Source of the DNA: Agrypnia vestita | Taxonomy: Eukaryota; Arthropoda; Insecta; Trichoptera; Phryganeidae | Assembly: GCA_016648135.1 (NCBI GenBank) | Contig: JADDOH010023700.1 | Location: 45,004-109,003 of the forward strand | Length of the DNA stretch: 64,000 bases | Direction: 5' to 3' | Part shown: positions 33,854 to 45,574 of the stretch, in pieces | Numbering within the stretch: the stretch's first letter is position 1 | Layout of the letters: each line of letters opens with the position of its first letter | The notes under the pieces: model-generated | What the model was told of the DNA's origin: nothing | What the model saw: the letters and a program-made list of their open reading frames with translations, nothing else | Database searches by the model: none | Translations under genes and position numbers: made by a program

Positions 33854-34433
33854 GTTAGTAATACAAACGAAACACAAATTTCATTAAAAAAAAATTCTTG
33901 AGTCCTGATTACATAAATGATGTCAAAATTTGGCGCAAGCGAGTTTAAAAGCGGTTATTTTATGTTTAAAACGAAACATTTTTGACGCACGAAACCATAG
34001 AAAATTATTCTTCCTTATCGTATCCAGTAGGGAAAAGGCCAATTTTATGTTATAAGCTCTTGGGAACAATAATCTACAAATTCAAATTCACAATGATTTT
34101 TCTCAGCTAATGCGGAGCATTCATTATATTGCATGGCAAGCCACCGTGCCGCGCTGGCGTAATGCAGGATCGTATAGGTGACATGAAAGATAATGAATGG
34201 GGCCCACTTATGATAAATGTGATTTGCCAATTTCTGTGAATAAAACAGCAAAAACATATATTTTATATGGGCATCTGTGGCGTGAAGTATCAAAAATGTA
34301 TCATTTTTAAACTAAAAATAACTGCTTTAAAACTAGCTTGCGCCAAAATTTGACTTTATTTATGTAATCTGGACCCTTTATTACACCAGGGAATTTTTTT
34401 TTATCAAATTTGTGTTTCGTTTGTATTACTAAC
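33854..34433. mobile_element. 580-bp element with ~110-bp inverted repeats
   Basis: GTTAGTAATACAAACGAAAC at the left mirrors GTTTCGTTTGTATTACTAAC at the right, and pairing continues through AAATTT, TTACATAAAT and AAAATTTGGCGCAAGCGAG / CTAGCTTGCGCCAAAATTTG. The 82-residue minus frame in the centre matches nothing I know. Confidence 0.8.
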
Positions 34434-35376
34434 TATATATAGCCCAATATTTATGCTACTCATAAATATTGTGAGGACTGATAATAAAGTAGTATTATGT
34501 TCATACTGTGATTTGATTATTCGCAGTATGTGGCAACACGAATACACAGTACAACACATGCGAATAATCATATTAATGTGTTAGAACTTGCCCTACACAA
34601 GATCGAGTATTACGACGCATGCTGTGAACAGGAGAACGACTTTAAATACTTCTTCCTGAAATGAAAAAATATTCAACGGAACGCATTGCCTTAGGAGAGG
34701 ACTATTATTCGAATAAATATGTTTGGTCATTGTTCACAATGATGCGTACAAGCTTAATTGTCATTCCTCGTACATTACAATTTTCCTAAGAATGTGGAGA
34801 ATTGAATGCAACATCTATCGCAAACTATATAACAATACGCAACCGTCTGTTCAAAACTTCTCTGCATATTTCATAACTAATTTATTTTGTCTTCTTTTAC
34901 AGATTTCAAATCAAACGCCTACCTAACTTCATTTGTCAATTTGTCCATCTTCTGGACACATCCTAGGATTGTTACCAGTCTCTCAGTGTTAGAAGCGCTA
35001 GATTTATTTTCTTATTTACGTATTTTATATTAATTACTACCGTTAGAACACGCCGGGGAAGTAGTTAAGGAATAATTGAGTTTGTGTATATCAAATCCCT
35101 TTTAAAATGAAGCATGTAGAAACAGTATTTACATTATGCAAGCATTCATTAATGGCATCATTGATTTGTTTTGATGATTTGCAAATCTTTTTGAACAAAA
35201 TCTGTAGACAACAGATTTTAATAGAAGAAAAAATAATTTATATTCATGGATTTTAAATACAAATCACTCTCAGTTGAAGATACAATTTGATATTCAAATA
35301 TGTGCCACTTATAGAATACAATTGGTGTACAAAAAAATCAGTTCGTATTTCAGTCACGTTTAAAATATCATATGTA
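34434..35376. other. Intergenic AT-rich DNA
   Basis: One hairpin-like pair (GATTATTCGCA at 34514 and TGCGAATAATC at 34559); nothing else. Confidence 0.3.
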
Positions 35377-35589
35377 GATTTAAAATATGATTTTTATTTA
35401 AACTTTGTTCTACACGCACAATGTGAGTTATTAATTGCTACTTTAGTTTGAAGAGGAGCAGTCGCTCTCATCATCGGGTATAGTTATTAAGTATACCTGA
35501 TCGATACCTCCTCGAAACTATAGTAGTAATTGATAACTCATATGGCGTGTGTAGTACAAAGTTTAAATAAAAGTCATATTTTAAATTAA
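35377..35589. mobile_element. ~213-bp palindromic MITE
   Basis: AAAATATGATTTTTATTTAA, ACTTTGTTCTACACGC and GAGTTATTAATTGCTACT on the left mirror AGTAGTAATTGATAACTC, GCGTGTGTAGTACAAAGT and TTTAAATAAAAGTCATATTT on the right. Flanking A/T. Confidence 0.8.
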
Positions 35590-37291
35590 AATGTTGCACC
35601 ACAAAGTAACTGTCAAATCATTTGATGATATTATCGTATGTAGTCTTATTCCATAAGTATTTACTGCTTATTCCTTATAAAAATAATGTTTTTTTACACC
35701 TCCATTACTATACACCATATTTTTCATATTAACAAAACAAAACTTTGTTCATTTCAAAACTCCAATAACCACACTATTATTAAGTGACACATAAGCGAAT
35801 AGAGAAATAACTGATGTTTAGAAGATGTAATGAGAGAATTTAACTGCAGACTTTTAAATTGTGACGCATGTGTCAGTTAAGCATGAAGTGAGTACAATGG
35901 GTGATTAAAAGACTTTCAGTTTAATACAGAGTTTTAAATGAAACATATATATTTTGAATATAGGTATTATATAAAATTCTGAACAAAAATTATTACATCC
36001 ATACATAAAAATTTGTTTCAAATTGTGTCATTGCCGAGAGCAAGACCAATTTCATAGCTACCTCGTTCACCTAAATTGAATTTGAATTTTGACTTGAATT
36101 GAAAATATGACTTATTGCGTGTAATGAAGTAAGACTTGATTCAGAAAAATTCTCTAGGCTACAGAATTCAATTGTGGAACACGGCATTTTGAGGAAGTTA
36201 ATTTTGATGAGTTCTTTGAAGGAAAACATGAACTTTGAATTATCCATGTATTTTTCATCATTACACAAGGCTGAAAATTTTTTTTTAGAATTCTGTGTTC
36301 ACTTATTTTCAAAATTATGCTTATGTTTCATTTAGAACATTCCGGTTACTGTGTTATTTAATAACTATAGATCAACTAAGGTTTTGTATGACTCGCGTAA
36401 TTTTTTTTCTCTCATTTGCACTCCCATTGGCACCATATAAAAGAAGAAGATAGATGATAACATAATGAAATGATAATACCAAGCTCTCAGCGGTTGACCT
36501 GTTTGTGACTCGATACAAACTTCGAGCATGTTTAATGTCTGCACTACTTAGCCAATTAGATTTGAGAGAGACACATGCTTGCTCTTTGGTCATATGCTTA
36601 ACCTCATTATCAGAATATTGAAATAAATTTATATCTTAAGCATATCAAACTTAAAAGAATTTTCTGCAAAAATAGTAATAAAATTCAATTTTTTTAAATT
36701 TGAAATTATTTTGTCCGGCAGTCACATTCTTCTCATTTATTATAATGCAACATCCCAATGATATTAAAAAAAAAATCATTTGACAAGAATCGCAACAGTA
36801 AAAAATGTCTGAAATATACATTGATGTTAAAATATATTAATTTAATATCATTTAGAAAAGATGCACGCCAAATAAATATGTTGGATGTGCGCGATTGTTT
36901 AAACACGTCCAATGTGCTCCTCCATTGAGGCATGACACGTATCGTCGGTGTACATTATAAGTGAAAAAATGAAAACTTTTATATTAAAAAGTCAGTTCAT
37001 AAAAGTTTCAGTATTCAAAGATAAATTAATTTTCGCTTTGTGATTTACACTGCCTACAAGACTCTAAAATACATTTTTTAACTTACTATCTGGTAGTCTT
37101 ACAGACTGTATATAAATTGAGAATGGATAACACATCGCCGGTTTGCAGATGAGATGCAATCGGTAAAACTTACGAAAAATGCTTCAAGACCTCAATGATG
37201 TATCGAAACTTAATGAATTTTTATAGATCATAATTATGGTAAATTAATTAACCAACAGAGAATTAATAAGGATATTGTGTTTGTACTGGAG
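35590..37291. other. Intergenic AT-rich DNA
   Basis: No gene recognised in 1.7 kb. Confidence 0.3.
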
Positions 37292-37618
37292 TATATCGTC
37301 GGGGATAGTGCAAAAACGCGCAACTAGCATTGGATAATTCCGCGTATCTGACAAATGTAGCCAATTTGAGATTTCGCGGGAGGGCACGTAAGATCCGGAT
37401 TAGGAGCCACCTTTTTAACGCCTGTTGCAACCGACCAGTACATAGAACACATGAATTAATACTCTCTGTGAAAAAATGAGACTAGTAGCCATTGAAATAA
37501 GAAAATTATAATGTTTTAACCTTCTCCTGTAACACTGTGTCTAGTGTAGATACGCGCTATTTACCTTTATATATAAACGCGGTATATACGCGGATTTGCA
37601 CTATCCCCGACGATATAT
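37292..37618. mobile_element. 327-bp MITE (TATCGTCGGGGATAGTGCAAA)
   Basis: TATATCGTCGGGGATAGTGC at the left mirrors GCACTATCCCCGACGATATA at the right. ACGCGG motifs recur near the right end. A 37-residue charged reading just outside (LLEEQIQEDEIEIYSAELES) at 37630-37735 could be a relic of an unknown frame. Confidence 0.8.
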
Positions 37619-37735
37619 GTTTAAGTCAAACAAAACTACTAGAGGAACAGATTCAGGAGGACGAAATAGAGATATATTCAGCTGAGTTGGAAAGCCTAAA
37701 AATTAGTGATATTCTTGCTAAGCTTGCAATCAGGT

Positions 37736-38789
37736 GTGCTTCCAGTATTTTTTTTATCAGTTATTTAGGCTCCCAAGAGGCCTAAAAGTGGGTCCTCACT
37801 TTCATACACAAGTTTAAATTTTCCCAGACAGTAATGGAAAGAGCTACACATCAATGAGAAATTGAGTACCTAATGTAATGTAACTCAATCAATTTGCATG
37901 CTAAAATAGCAGCAGGCTAGACACATTTGTCTGAAGAGTTGACCATCCTCTTGCGTCTTTGCAATGGGCTAAACATATCCGCCAAAGACATGATAAACCG
38001 AGCTGGTCTTGAAGTAAAGGCCTCAAGCATTGGTAGATGATGTTTTGATCTTCCTCTTGCTTGTATCCTACCCGAATGAGACATTTCATTTATGGAGAAA
38101 CAGCCATGGAAAAGTGTCGGACAATAGATGGGTAAGTAGGGCTAAAAATTGAAGTAAGAAATAAAATAATAGAGAACCATCAATGATATCAGAAAAGACA
38201 ATTGAGTTGGTACAGGAGTCTATTTAGATTAAACAATACCATGGACGAACTGGTAACAGTTTTGGAGAAGCCTTTAGACAGGCACAGGCTGAAAGACAAT
38301 GCTGGTGTTTAAGAAATGTCATTCATTGTTAAAAAATTAATTTTAGGGCGCACTCAAAATTGGTTATTTTGATTAATAACGGTGTCATCTTTAGGTTTAA
38401 GGTTTCCAACAAATCTATACAAACGTAGCTAGGTGTGAAGAAGCTTTCTCAAAAATAAATTTTGCCTTAAAATATTATTAAATAGTTCACAATTTTAAAA
38501 GACAATTGATGTATTCGTAACTTCCCCTTCCCTTTCGTGGATTATCTGTTAGAACATAATATTATAACTATGAATATTGTGATATGTACTAAGCTTGAAG
38601 CTTGATAACGTAAATATATTATAGGTTATTAGAATGTAGACGGATTGATCTATATTATTACAACCCTAAAATTAGTATTAATTGTGTTATGTTTATTTTA
38701 TCCAACCAGTTTTTTAGTCATATTTAAATGTGGCTGGATTTTGTTTTAGAAATAATTGTTTCAACAATCTTTATTTTGTCATTTTATGT
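37736..38789. other. Intergenic DNA, possible LINE debris
   Basis: 38150-38330 reads FGEAFRQAQAERQCW-like sequence that might be retroelement debris, but I cannot place it. Confidence 0.25.
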
Positions 38790-38994
38790 AGACTGATTAG
38801 AAATGCTTAAATATACAATATCAAGTTGCGGAAATCAAAAAAATTGGAGTTATTTTATATAATTATTAGGATCAATGCCTGAAAAATAATAATCCTTAAT
38901 AGCTTATTTTTCTATCTACAACTATTTTCATTAAAATCGCCACATTTGGTTTCCGCAACTCAATATATTATATCTAGACATTTCCAATTAGTCT
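38790..38994. mobile_element. 205-bp MITE (AGACTGATTAGAAATG)
   Basis: AGACTGATTAGAAATGCTTA and TTGCGGAAATCAAA mirror TTTGGTTTCCGCAA and CATTTCCAATTAGTCT. Confidence 0.75.
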
Positions 38995-40886
38995 TTACTT
39001 AAAATCATAAATTTAAGATTTTTAAAACTATTACTTCTAAAACACATTTAATGTTTTTACAACTCCTTTGCGATTTTCAATTGTAAATTTTGCAGGATTC
39101 TGAAATTTTTAAATGGATTTTATAAAAAAGAGCTATAATATTTGGCATAATCTCAAGTCCAGGCTTTCAGTTTTCGCTTAGTGTAGATCCAGATATGAAT
39201 CACTTTCACTATATGTTTTGTATGCGTTTCTGATTAAGCGGAAACTGTAAACTAGGCTTTAAGTGTATAATAATTGACTCTTTTGAGTTCTAAAATATAT
39301 ATGTTTACATACCTATAGTTAGTCAATTGATGTGTTATATTCAAGTTTATAAAACTTGATTTATCAATGTAGGGATATAAAAAAAAAAAAACAAGATTAT
39401 GAATATCATCATTAAATGATGACTTGATCACTGAAAAATGAAAGTCATTAAATTAAGTCACTATACTTTTTAATATGTGCGCAAAATGCACTCTTTAGAA
39501 ACTAAATATACATATGTTTAATCTTCTTCAAAAAGAGCAAAATGATTTTGTAGTGAAATTATTAATAATGTATTTTTGTCTTCTATTTTGCAATGGTAGT
39601 CGCGTGCTTTGAATTAATTCATTTATTTATTTTCAATCCTAAATTGGCAATGGCATAAAAGATAGAATAATTATGCTTTATGATTTCCAATGACTTTGGT
39701 GTTAGGTATTGATATAATATTCCTGTTTCCGGTAACAATATGTCCCAAAAAGATTTAGTTCTGTTCTTGAGTTAACAGTTTTTGATGTATTCGCTTTTGA
39801 GATTTATTTTAGAGTAGACTACACTTCCCATTTATTTTAAAACATTTCCTACTTATTTTGAGTGTTTTCTGAAATTTAGTGCAACCTCTTGTACTGTTAA
39901 ATTATGGTTCATTTTGTTGACCACACTTTTAAATTTTACAGCCTACCAGGCGTCTGAAAAAATCCTGGAATTAAAGTTTTTAACCACATTTGATACATTC
40001 TGAATTTTATGGCATCTCTACCCATAGCACTACAAATGTAGAATTATTTCCATATTGGGATTCATAAAGCGTAATATAAATAAATAATTACAAATACCAG
40101 AGAAGCACCTGCCGATACGATCGCCATCGCAAAACACCAAGAAAATTCCAAAAATGACTATAGTTTTTGGGAAGGAATGCATTTTGCACATATATTAAAA
40201 AAATGCGTACTCATGAGATACATGATATATTACTATATATGAAATTAATCAAGAATGACGTGTGTCAAGAATATAATCACTTGCACACATAACAAGCATA
40301 ATAATTTAAATCATAATATATACAGAAAAAAAAATCTTCAAGGTGTGCAAACAAAATCATCAACAATTTTCACTGTTTTTAAACAGTTTACTAAATAAGT
40401 CAGAATTTTAACGACACTACCAAGGTCAACATTTTATGTTTAGTTTAAATGAACTTAAGGCATACAAATTTTATATTTCGTATAGTATTCTATAAGTATT
40501 AAAAAAACATTTTTATTAAATTTTGTTATGAAATTCTTCTTCTACTTATTGTACTCTTAAAAAAATATATTATAAACAACGCTTTAAGGTTAAAATGTAA
40601 AAAAAAGAAAGATTTTTACTCTTTTAGAGGAGAAAATCATTTACGTACGTACTTCCAATTCATCAGGCCTCAAAATATTTTAAGACTTTCTACATAGAGC
40701 CTACTTTTGACTTTGTTTATACAAAAATATGTTAACTTCTTATACATATTACTGTCTGTCAGTATTTTACGAATTTGTTAGTATTGTACCATTGTAAGAT
40801 AAATATTAGGGTTTTTATTTTTGCTGGCCTATTTATTAGTATTAAAATGTATTTTTATTTATGATCTTTTTATCATAGACGTAGGT
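38995..40886. other. Intergenic AT-rich DNA
   Basis: A ~100-bp imperfect hairpin (AGGCTTTCAGTTTTCGCTTA / TAAGCGGAAACTGTAAACTA) at 39165-39262; nothing else recognised. Confidence 0.35.
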
Positions 40887-41260
40887 CAGAGGTGGCGAAC
40901 CTGTGACATGTCACAAGCTTGAATTTTGCTTGTAAAATTTGTTTAAGTTATGTAATATTTTTTCAAATATAAATTAAATATGACATGGTTTACAGTATTC
41001 AAAAAGGCATAATTGTCATTTTCTGAACATATTACGCAACATAATTTAAATAATCATTATCAGTATTCTCTGGATGAAAATTTCTTTGAATAAAATAAAA
41101 AATCTGAGTTTAAAAGCTAAGAGAAAATAGATAATTGTATCAGGAAGAATGGTTTTATAAATCTGGTGTCACTGGAATTATATTTTTTTTCATTTTCATT
41201 TTATCTATCTAACATGTGGAATTTTTTGACCCACATGTGAAAAAAGGTCCGCCATTGCTG
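40887..41260. mobile_element. hAT-like MITE (CAGAGGTGGCGAACC)
   Basis: Left CAGAGGTGGCGAACCTGTGA with CATGTCAC; right CACATGTGAAAAAAGGTCCG with CCATTGCTG. This is the common hAT-type TIR. The flanking octamers do not match, so the site has diverged or the ends are misplaced by a few bases. Confidence 0.65.
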
Positions 41261-43528
41261 TCCTAGTCTCTCAAGTAAGCAAGGATATATCAATTACTAA
41301 AATTTTATTAACCTGTATTAGCTGTTGATTTAATTCATAAGCAGTTGTGTTAAATTCACCATTTTAGCAGCTTCAATGTAAGCTTAGTGCACTACAGAAA
41401 TCATTGTGACACTTTATTAAAATATCTAATGTAATTTTTCATATTTTAATACTTCAATTCATTATTTTTCTGATAGTCGCCTTATTTGTTCTCTTTTTGC
41501 ATGGTTGACAGCCTGCGAACATGAATGTTATCCAAGATCACTAGATTAACATACATGTTCGCATCAGTCGATAACTCGGAGAGTGAACTTGTAAAATTAA
41601 TAATTTGCTGTCAATTTTTTAACCCGATTTGAATGGATTACAATATCTGTTCACGAACCCGCTGACCCAGGTTAAATAAAGGAGACTGTACGTATCACAA
41701 AGCTAAGAAAATTGTTTGACATTAGCTTATTTTATTTATCATGTTAATTCGCTGGTTGAAAATAAGTTTTAATATAACTATGCATATATATATAACTAGT
41801 AATGATAAAATTATATTAAATTTGTTATATAAAAATAAGACATGAATAAATGTAAACCATTGTTTAATTACATGTGTATCAAGTGCTACTACTTAATGTT
41901 ACAATCTTACTAAACTTTAATTTATAATCGGCTGACAACATAGACAATAAAATATGTCTTCATTAAAGCCATAGATAATTTTTTGTTTTTTTAAGAATGC
42001 ATCATGTTTTCTTTCTTAATTTTTATTTTGATTGTGAGAACAGTCTCAGGATGGACAAGGTGGTATAAATTCAAAAACATACAACATTAAATGAATACAC
42101 ATTAATTGTCAACACTATATTTAAATGTAGGTATATCATGTATTTGTATTGTTGTATTTATTTGTAAGAAAACTTTTGTTTTTATTTTTTGTTAAAATGT
42201 TGTTTATTTTCTGTTTTAACATAAGCATAACCTGCCGCAAAAATATTGCAATTGTTATTTTTTTTCTTCATATTTTAGTACTTACAATTGTGTCTTTAAA
42301 ACCCTCTTATTGTCAATCATCCGGCTACCTTCCCTCCGTCCTGACCTTATCCTGTTAGAATGAAATCAAATTTCGATCCCATGATCATTCTCGAAAGTGT
42401 ATTTATCTTGGTTTTCCAAAAATGCTGTCCATAGATTGAATTACATTTCACTTTTGATTATAAGGACTCTTGTACTTGAATGAGATTTGTATCGAAAATA
42501 AAAACAAAATAAAGTTTTGTTCCGAACGTATTGTATAATGAGTAAAGCAAAGCTATTGATAAGCGATCTAAAAATCCTATAAATGCATCCTTCAAGGCGT
42601 ATTAGATATAATTTTCATTACTTTGGATTGTATATAAAGGATGTTGTGCGGAGAATTGTAATACAATACCAAAACAAGTTGTGTATAACTGTCGCTTAGA
42701 GAATTGTCTACATTGATATCCTTAATATTTTTCATCAATATTCCTAAATTTTCAGTTGAAATCTTGTGGAAATGAAAAACAAAAATATTTTGCTGGTTTC
42801 CCGGGGTGTGAATCGAATGCCTGACTTCTTGAATACTACGTAGGTCACATATCTCTAGACCAAACAAGTTAATCAATTTATTTTTGAGCTAAAAACAACT
42901 TTCCCAAAAATAAACCTTAAATTATGAGGCCAGTTCTCTAGCGCTAGTTTGTGATATCTTCACAGAGAAGTTTTTAAATTCTCTGAAATGGTAAGCAGTG
43001 ATGATAATGAAACATGACGTCTCAATCGATCTGGAGAGATTCGAATCGTCTCTTCACTGCAGTCGATGCAGAAGGGTCGAGATGATTGTGAGAAAGCGGA
43101 TTGTGATGCCTGCTGTTCAGGTGTCGCAGTGGGTCATTAGCCTTTTTTGAATTATGCTTCCAATTTTGAATTTGAATATACACACACATACATCCATTAA
43201 AGGGTAATTATATTAAAATTATATAAATATTAGATTTAAGATTTCTTGCCAATTAATTTCCAATGCCTTTGTCAGTCATATAACTATATATAATTAGTAA
43301 GTGCATATTTGTGTGACCTGGTGTCATAACGTGTATATTGACTATTAATCTATTTAGTTGAACAAAAAGTCATAAATTTCCTGTATGTTCAATCACAAAG
43401 CCACCGGTTTGTTTATTAATTAAAAAATATATAATTTTTCATGCTTGAATGCTTAAATTCATCATTGTGTCCATTTATTCATTTTTTTATGTAATTACTT
43501 TTTTCTTGCCTCAGTGAAATCTTTTATC
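41261..43528. other. Intergenic AT-rich DNA
   Basis: A 50-bp hairpin TGCGAACATGAATGTTA / TAACATACATGTTCGCA at 41514-41563. A GC-richer patch at 43010-43140 is unrecognised. Confidence 0.3.
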
Positions 43529-44014
43529 ATACACAATGTCTCGTAGCTAGTAGCAAAAACTCCAGGGGAGTTTTCTTCATTCAAATTTGAATAGAAAGGA
43601 TTCTTTACACTTTGGGTGAAATCTCAGCGACATCAAAGTGTGCATTTTTTTCTTCAATATTTCTGACTTATTTTCTGTTAAACATTGAACTATCACTACA
43701 CTAACTAATATGGAATATCAAAAATTCATTTGCTATAAAAAGACATATAAAAAATAAAACCTTACAAAAAATATTTTTCAAATATCTTCAAGGTTTTAAT
43801 CATTTTATTTGACTTGCTTCAGAGCGAATGAATTTTTAATACTCTATATAAATTACTTTCATAATGGTCTAACATCTTACAAATGAAAAACTGGAAATAT
43901 TGAAAAAAAAAAGAAACTTTGATGTCGCAAAGTGTAAAGAATATGTTCTATTCAAATTTGAATGAAAAAGACTCCCCTAAAGTTTTTGCTACTAGCCATG
44001 AGACACCCTGTATA
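43529..44014. mobile_element. 486-bp MITE (GTCTCRTAGCTAGTAGCAAAAACT), best copy
   Basis: Left GTCTCGTAGCTAGTAGCAAA, AACTCCAGGGGAGT and CAAATTTGAATAGAAAGG; right mirror ATTCAAATTTGAATGAAAAA, ACTCCCCTAAAGTTTTTGCT and ACTAGCCATGAGACACCCTG. Inner CACTTTG...GACATCAAAG also mirrors CTTTGATGTCGCAAAGTG. Confidence 0.85.
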
Positions 44015-44291
44015 AACATGTCTTAACAGTTCAATAAAATCACTTGATTTTTTGGAAAATTTACCCTTAATGTATAGTTATACCACAATACTTTATACTT
44101 TTTAATGCATTATTATGTACATGGTCCTTTTAAGAACCATATGTTATACGGTTTAAATGTTATGCAAATTAATGTTTTATAAGAAATAGTCTAGAGCAGG
44201 GATAGCAAACCTATACACTTTGTGACATGTGAACGTTTATAAGTGATATGCAGGCAAAGCTAATTTAAATGGAGTAGAATTGATTAAGGAT

Positions 44292-44560
44292 AAATTATAG
44301 AAGTCTCATAGAGACGAAGCTAATTTTATATATGAGAAAAGTGGATGGAAGTCTCTAATACGATAGCTCAGGGCTTACATCATGGTCTGGCTTAATTGAT
44401 CGTTCTACACAATGCAACATTCACCAAATTCCATCGTAAGAACATCCACACATTAGCAAATTTTTGAAAGTTCTATACATATATATGTTCGAATCAAGAA
44501 CCTTTCATATATGTATTTCTATGGTCTCTGCTAGAGACATCTGTTGATTTTTTGTTGAAT
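44292..44560. mobile_element. Inverted-repeat element family of 13300, copy C (one arm)
   Basis: GAAGTCTCATAGAGACGAAG, CTGGCTTAATTGATCGTTCT, ACACAATGCAACATTCACCA and TCTCTGCTAGAGACATCTG correspond to copy A. Confidence 0.7.
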
Positions 44561-44565
44561 ATACA

Positions 44566-45470
44566 CTAGGGATGGGCGTTGAATGGACGGACTAGTTGAA
44601 ATCAACCATTGACGTTGCGTCGACGTGTCGATGGTTTACGTTTATCGCATGGACTAGTTGAATTCGTAGACGGTAGACGGCGGACGCCGTGGACGGTGGA
44701 CGATTCGAGATTCAACGTAGTGCAAAGAAACGAGCGAGAGGAAGACAAAACGTCTCCGTTTATTTCTCTCTCATCTCTCGCTGTCGACTTGTAGACGCCA
44801 TAGACGGCTCGACGGGTAATTTCATTTCAACTCTAAAGTACACGACCATTGAGTGCAAATCTGTGTACACGAACTATGACAGAAACTTGAAATTTAAATG
44901 CATGTGTAGGGTGAGATAGGCTTAATAAGCTGTTATCTATTATTTTTTACTTGATTTGTGCGATGTACACGTGCGACGTTTCGGTGAATTCTCAATTTTG
45001 CGCTGTATAAAATAAAACAACTCTGTTTAATTATTTTATTTTTATTGAACTAATATTTTACTGCTTACACCTGATATTGTTGTGTATACCTACTTCTTTC
45101 TTTATTATATATAGAAAGAATAAAACAATATGTAAAAGCCTATAATGTGCGTTTACAAATAAATAATAAAATATTTCTTTTTACATATAAGCACAAGTAG
45201 CGGTTTTACTTTCCCCGAAACTATATTCCTTCGAACTTCTTTAAATTTTAGAAATTAACGTAATAAAAATAGCCAACAGTTGAGCCGTCGAGCAGCGTCG
45301 CATCGAACCGTAGACAGTTGACCATCGTCCCGATGTTTAGTCCGTCCGTTTAAAACGTCCGCGACGTCTGCGTAACGAAGTTGACGCGTCAACTAGTTGA
45401 CGAATTCAACTAGTTGATCGTCTCGTCGATGGACGGACGTGGACGGTCTCGTTTCGTCGACGGTAAATAC
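44566..45470. mobile_element. CpG-rich nested element with TCAACTAGTTGA palindromes
   Basis: Begins CTAGGGATGGGCGTTGAATG, a hAT-like start. Both ends are dense in GTCGAC, GACGGAC and ACTAGTTGA: GGACTAGTTGAATTCGTAGA at 44652 and, inverted, GACGAATTCAACTAGTTGAT near 45399. CGTCAACTAGTTGACG at about 45387 is a perfect palindrome. The centre (44830-45280) is AT-rich with no protein recognised. The right boundary is uncertain. Confidence 0.5.
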
Positions 45471-45574
45471 GTTTTCGGTTTCAGTACTTTAGGAATATGA
45501 TGTGGAAATGTAAGAAGTTATTTTGAAACTAAAAACTATTTTTAACGATTTTGGAAAGAGATTCGCCATCATTG

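Larger units (their letters stand above)
44197..45574. mobile_element. Composite hAT-like element carrying two nested elements
   Basis: Outer ends CAGGGATAGCAAACC (left) and GATTCGCCATCATTG (right) are hAT-like TIRs; flanking GTCTAGAG and TTCTAGGA agree at 5 of 8. Inside are copy C of the 13300 family (44292-44560) and a CpG-rich element (44566-45470). Confidence 0.5.

Noticed and set aside
34045..34293. 82-residue minus-strand frame
   Set aside because: Sits between the arms of a palindromic element and resembles no transposase.
41514..41563. microRNA-like hairpin
   Set aside because: A 17-bp stem with one mismatch and a 16-base loop is short for a precursor, and AT-rich DNA gives many such hairpins.
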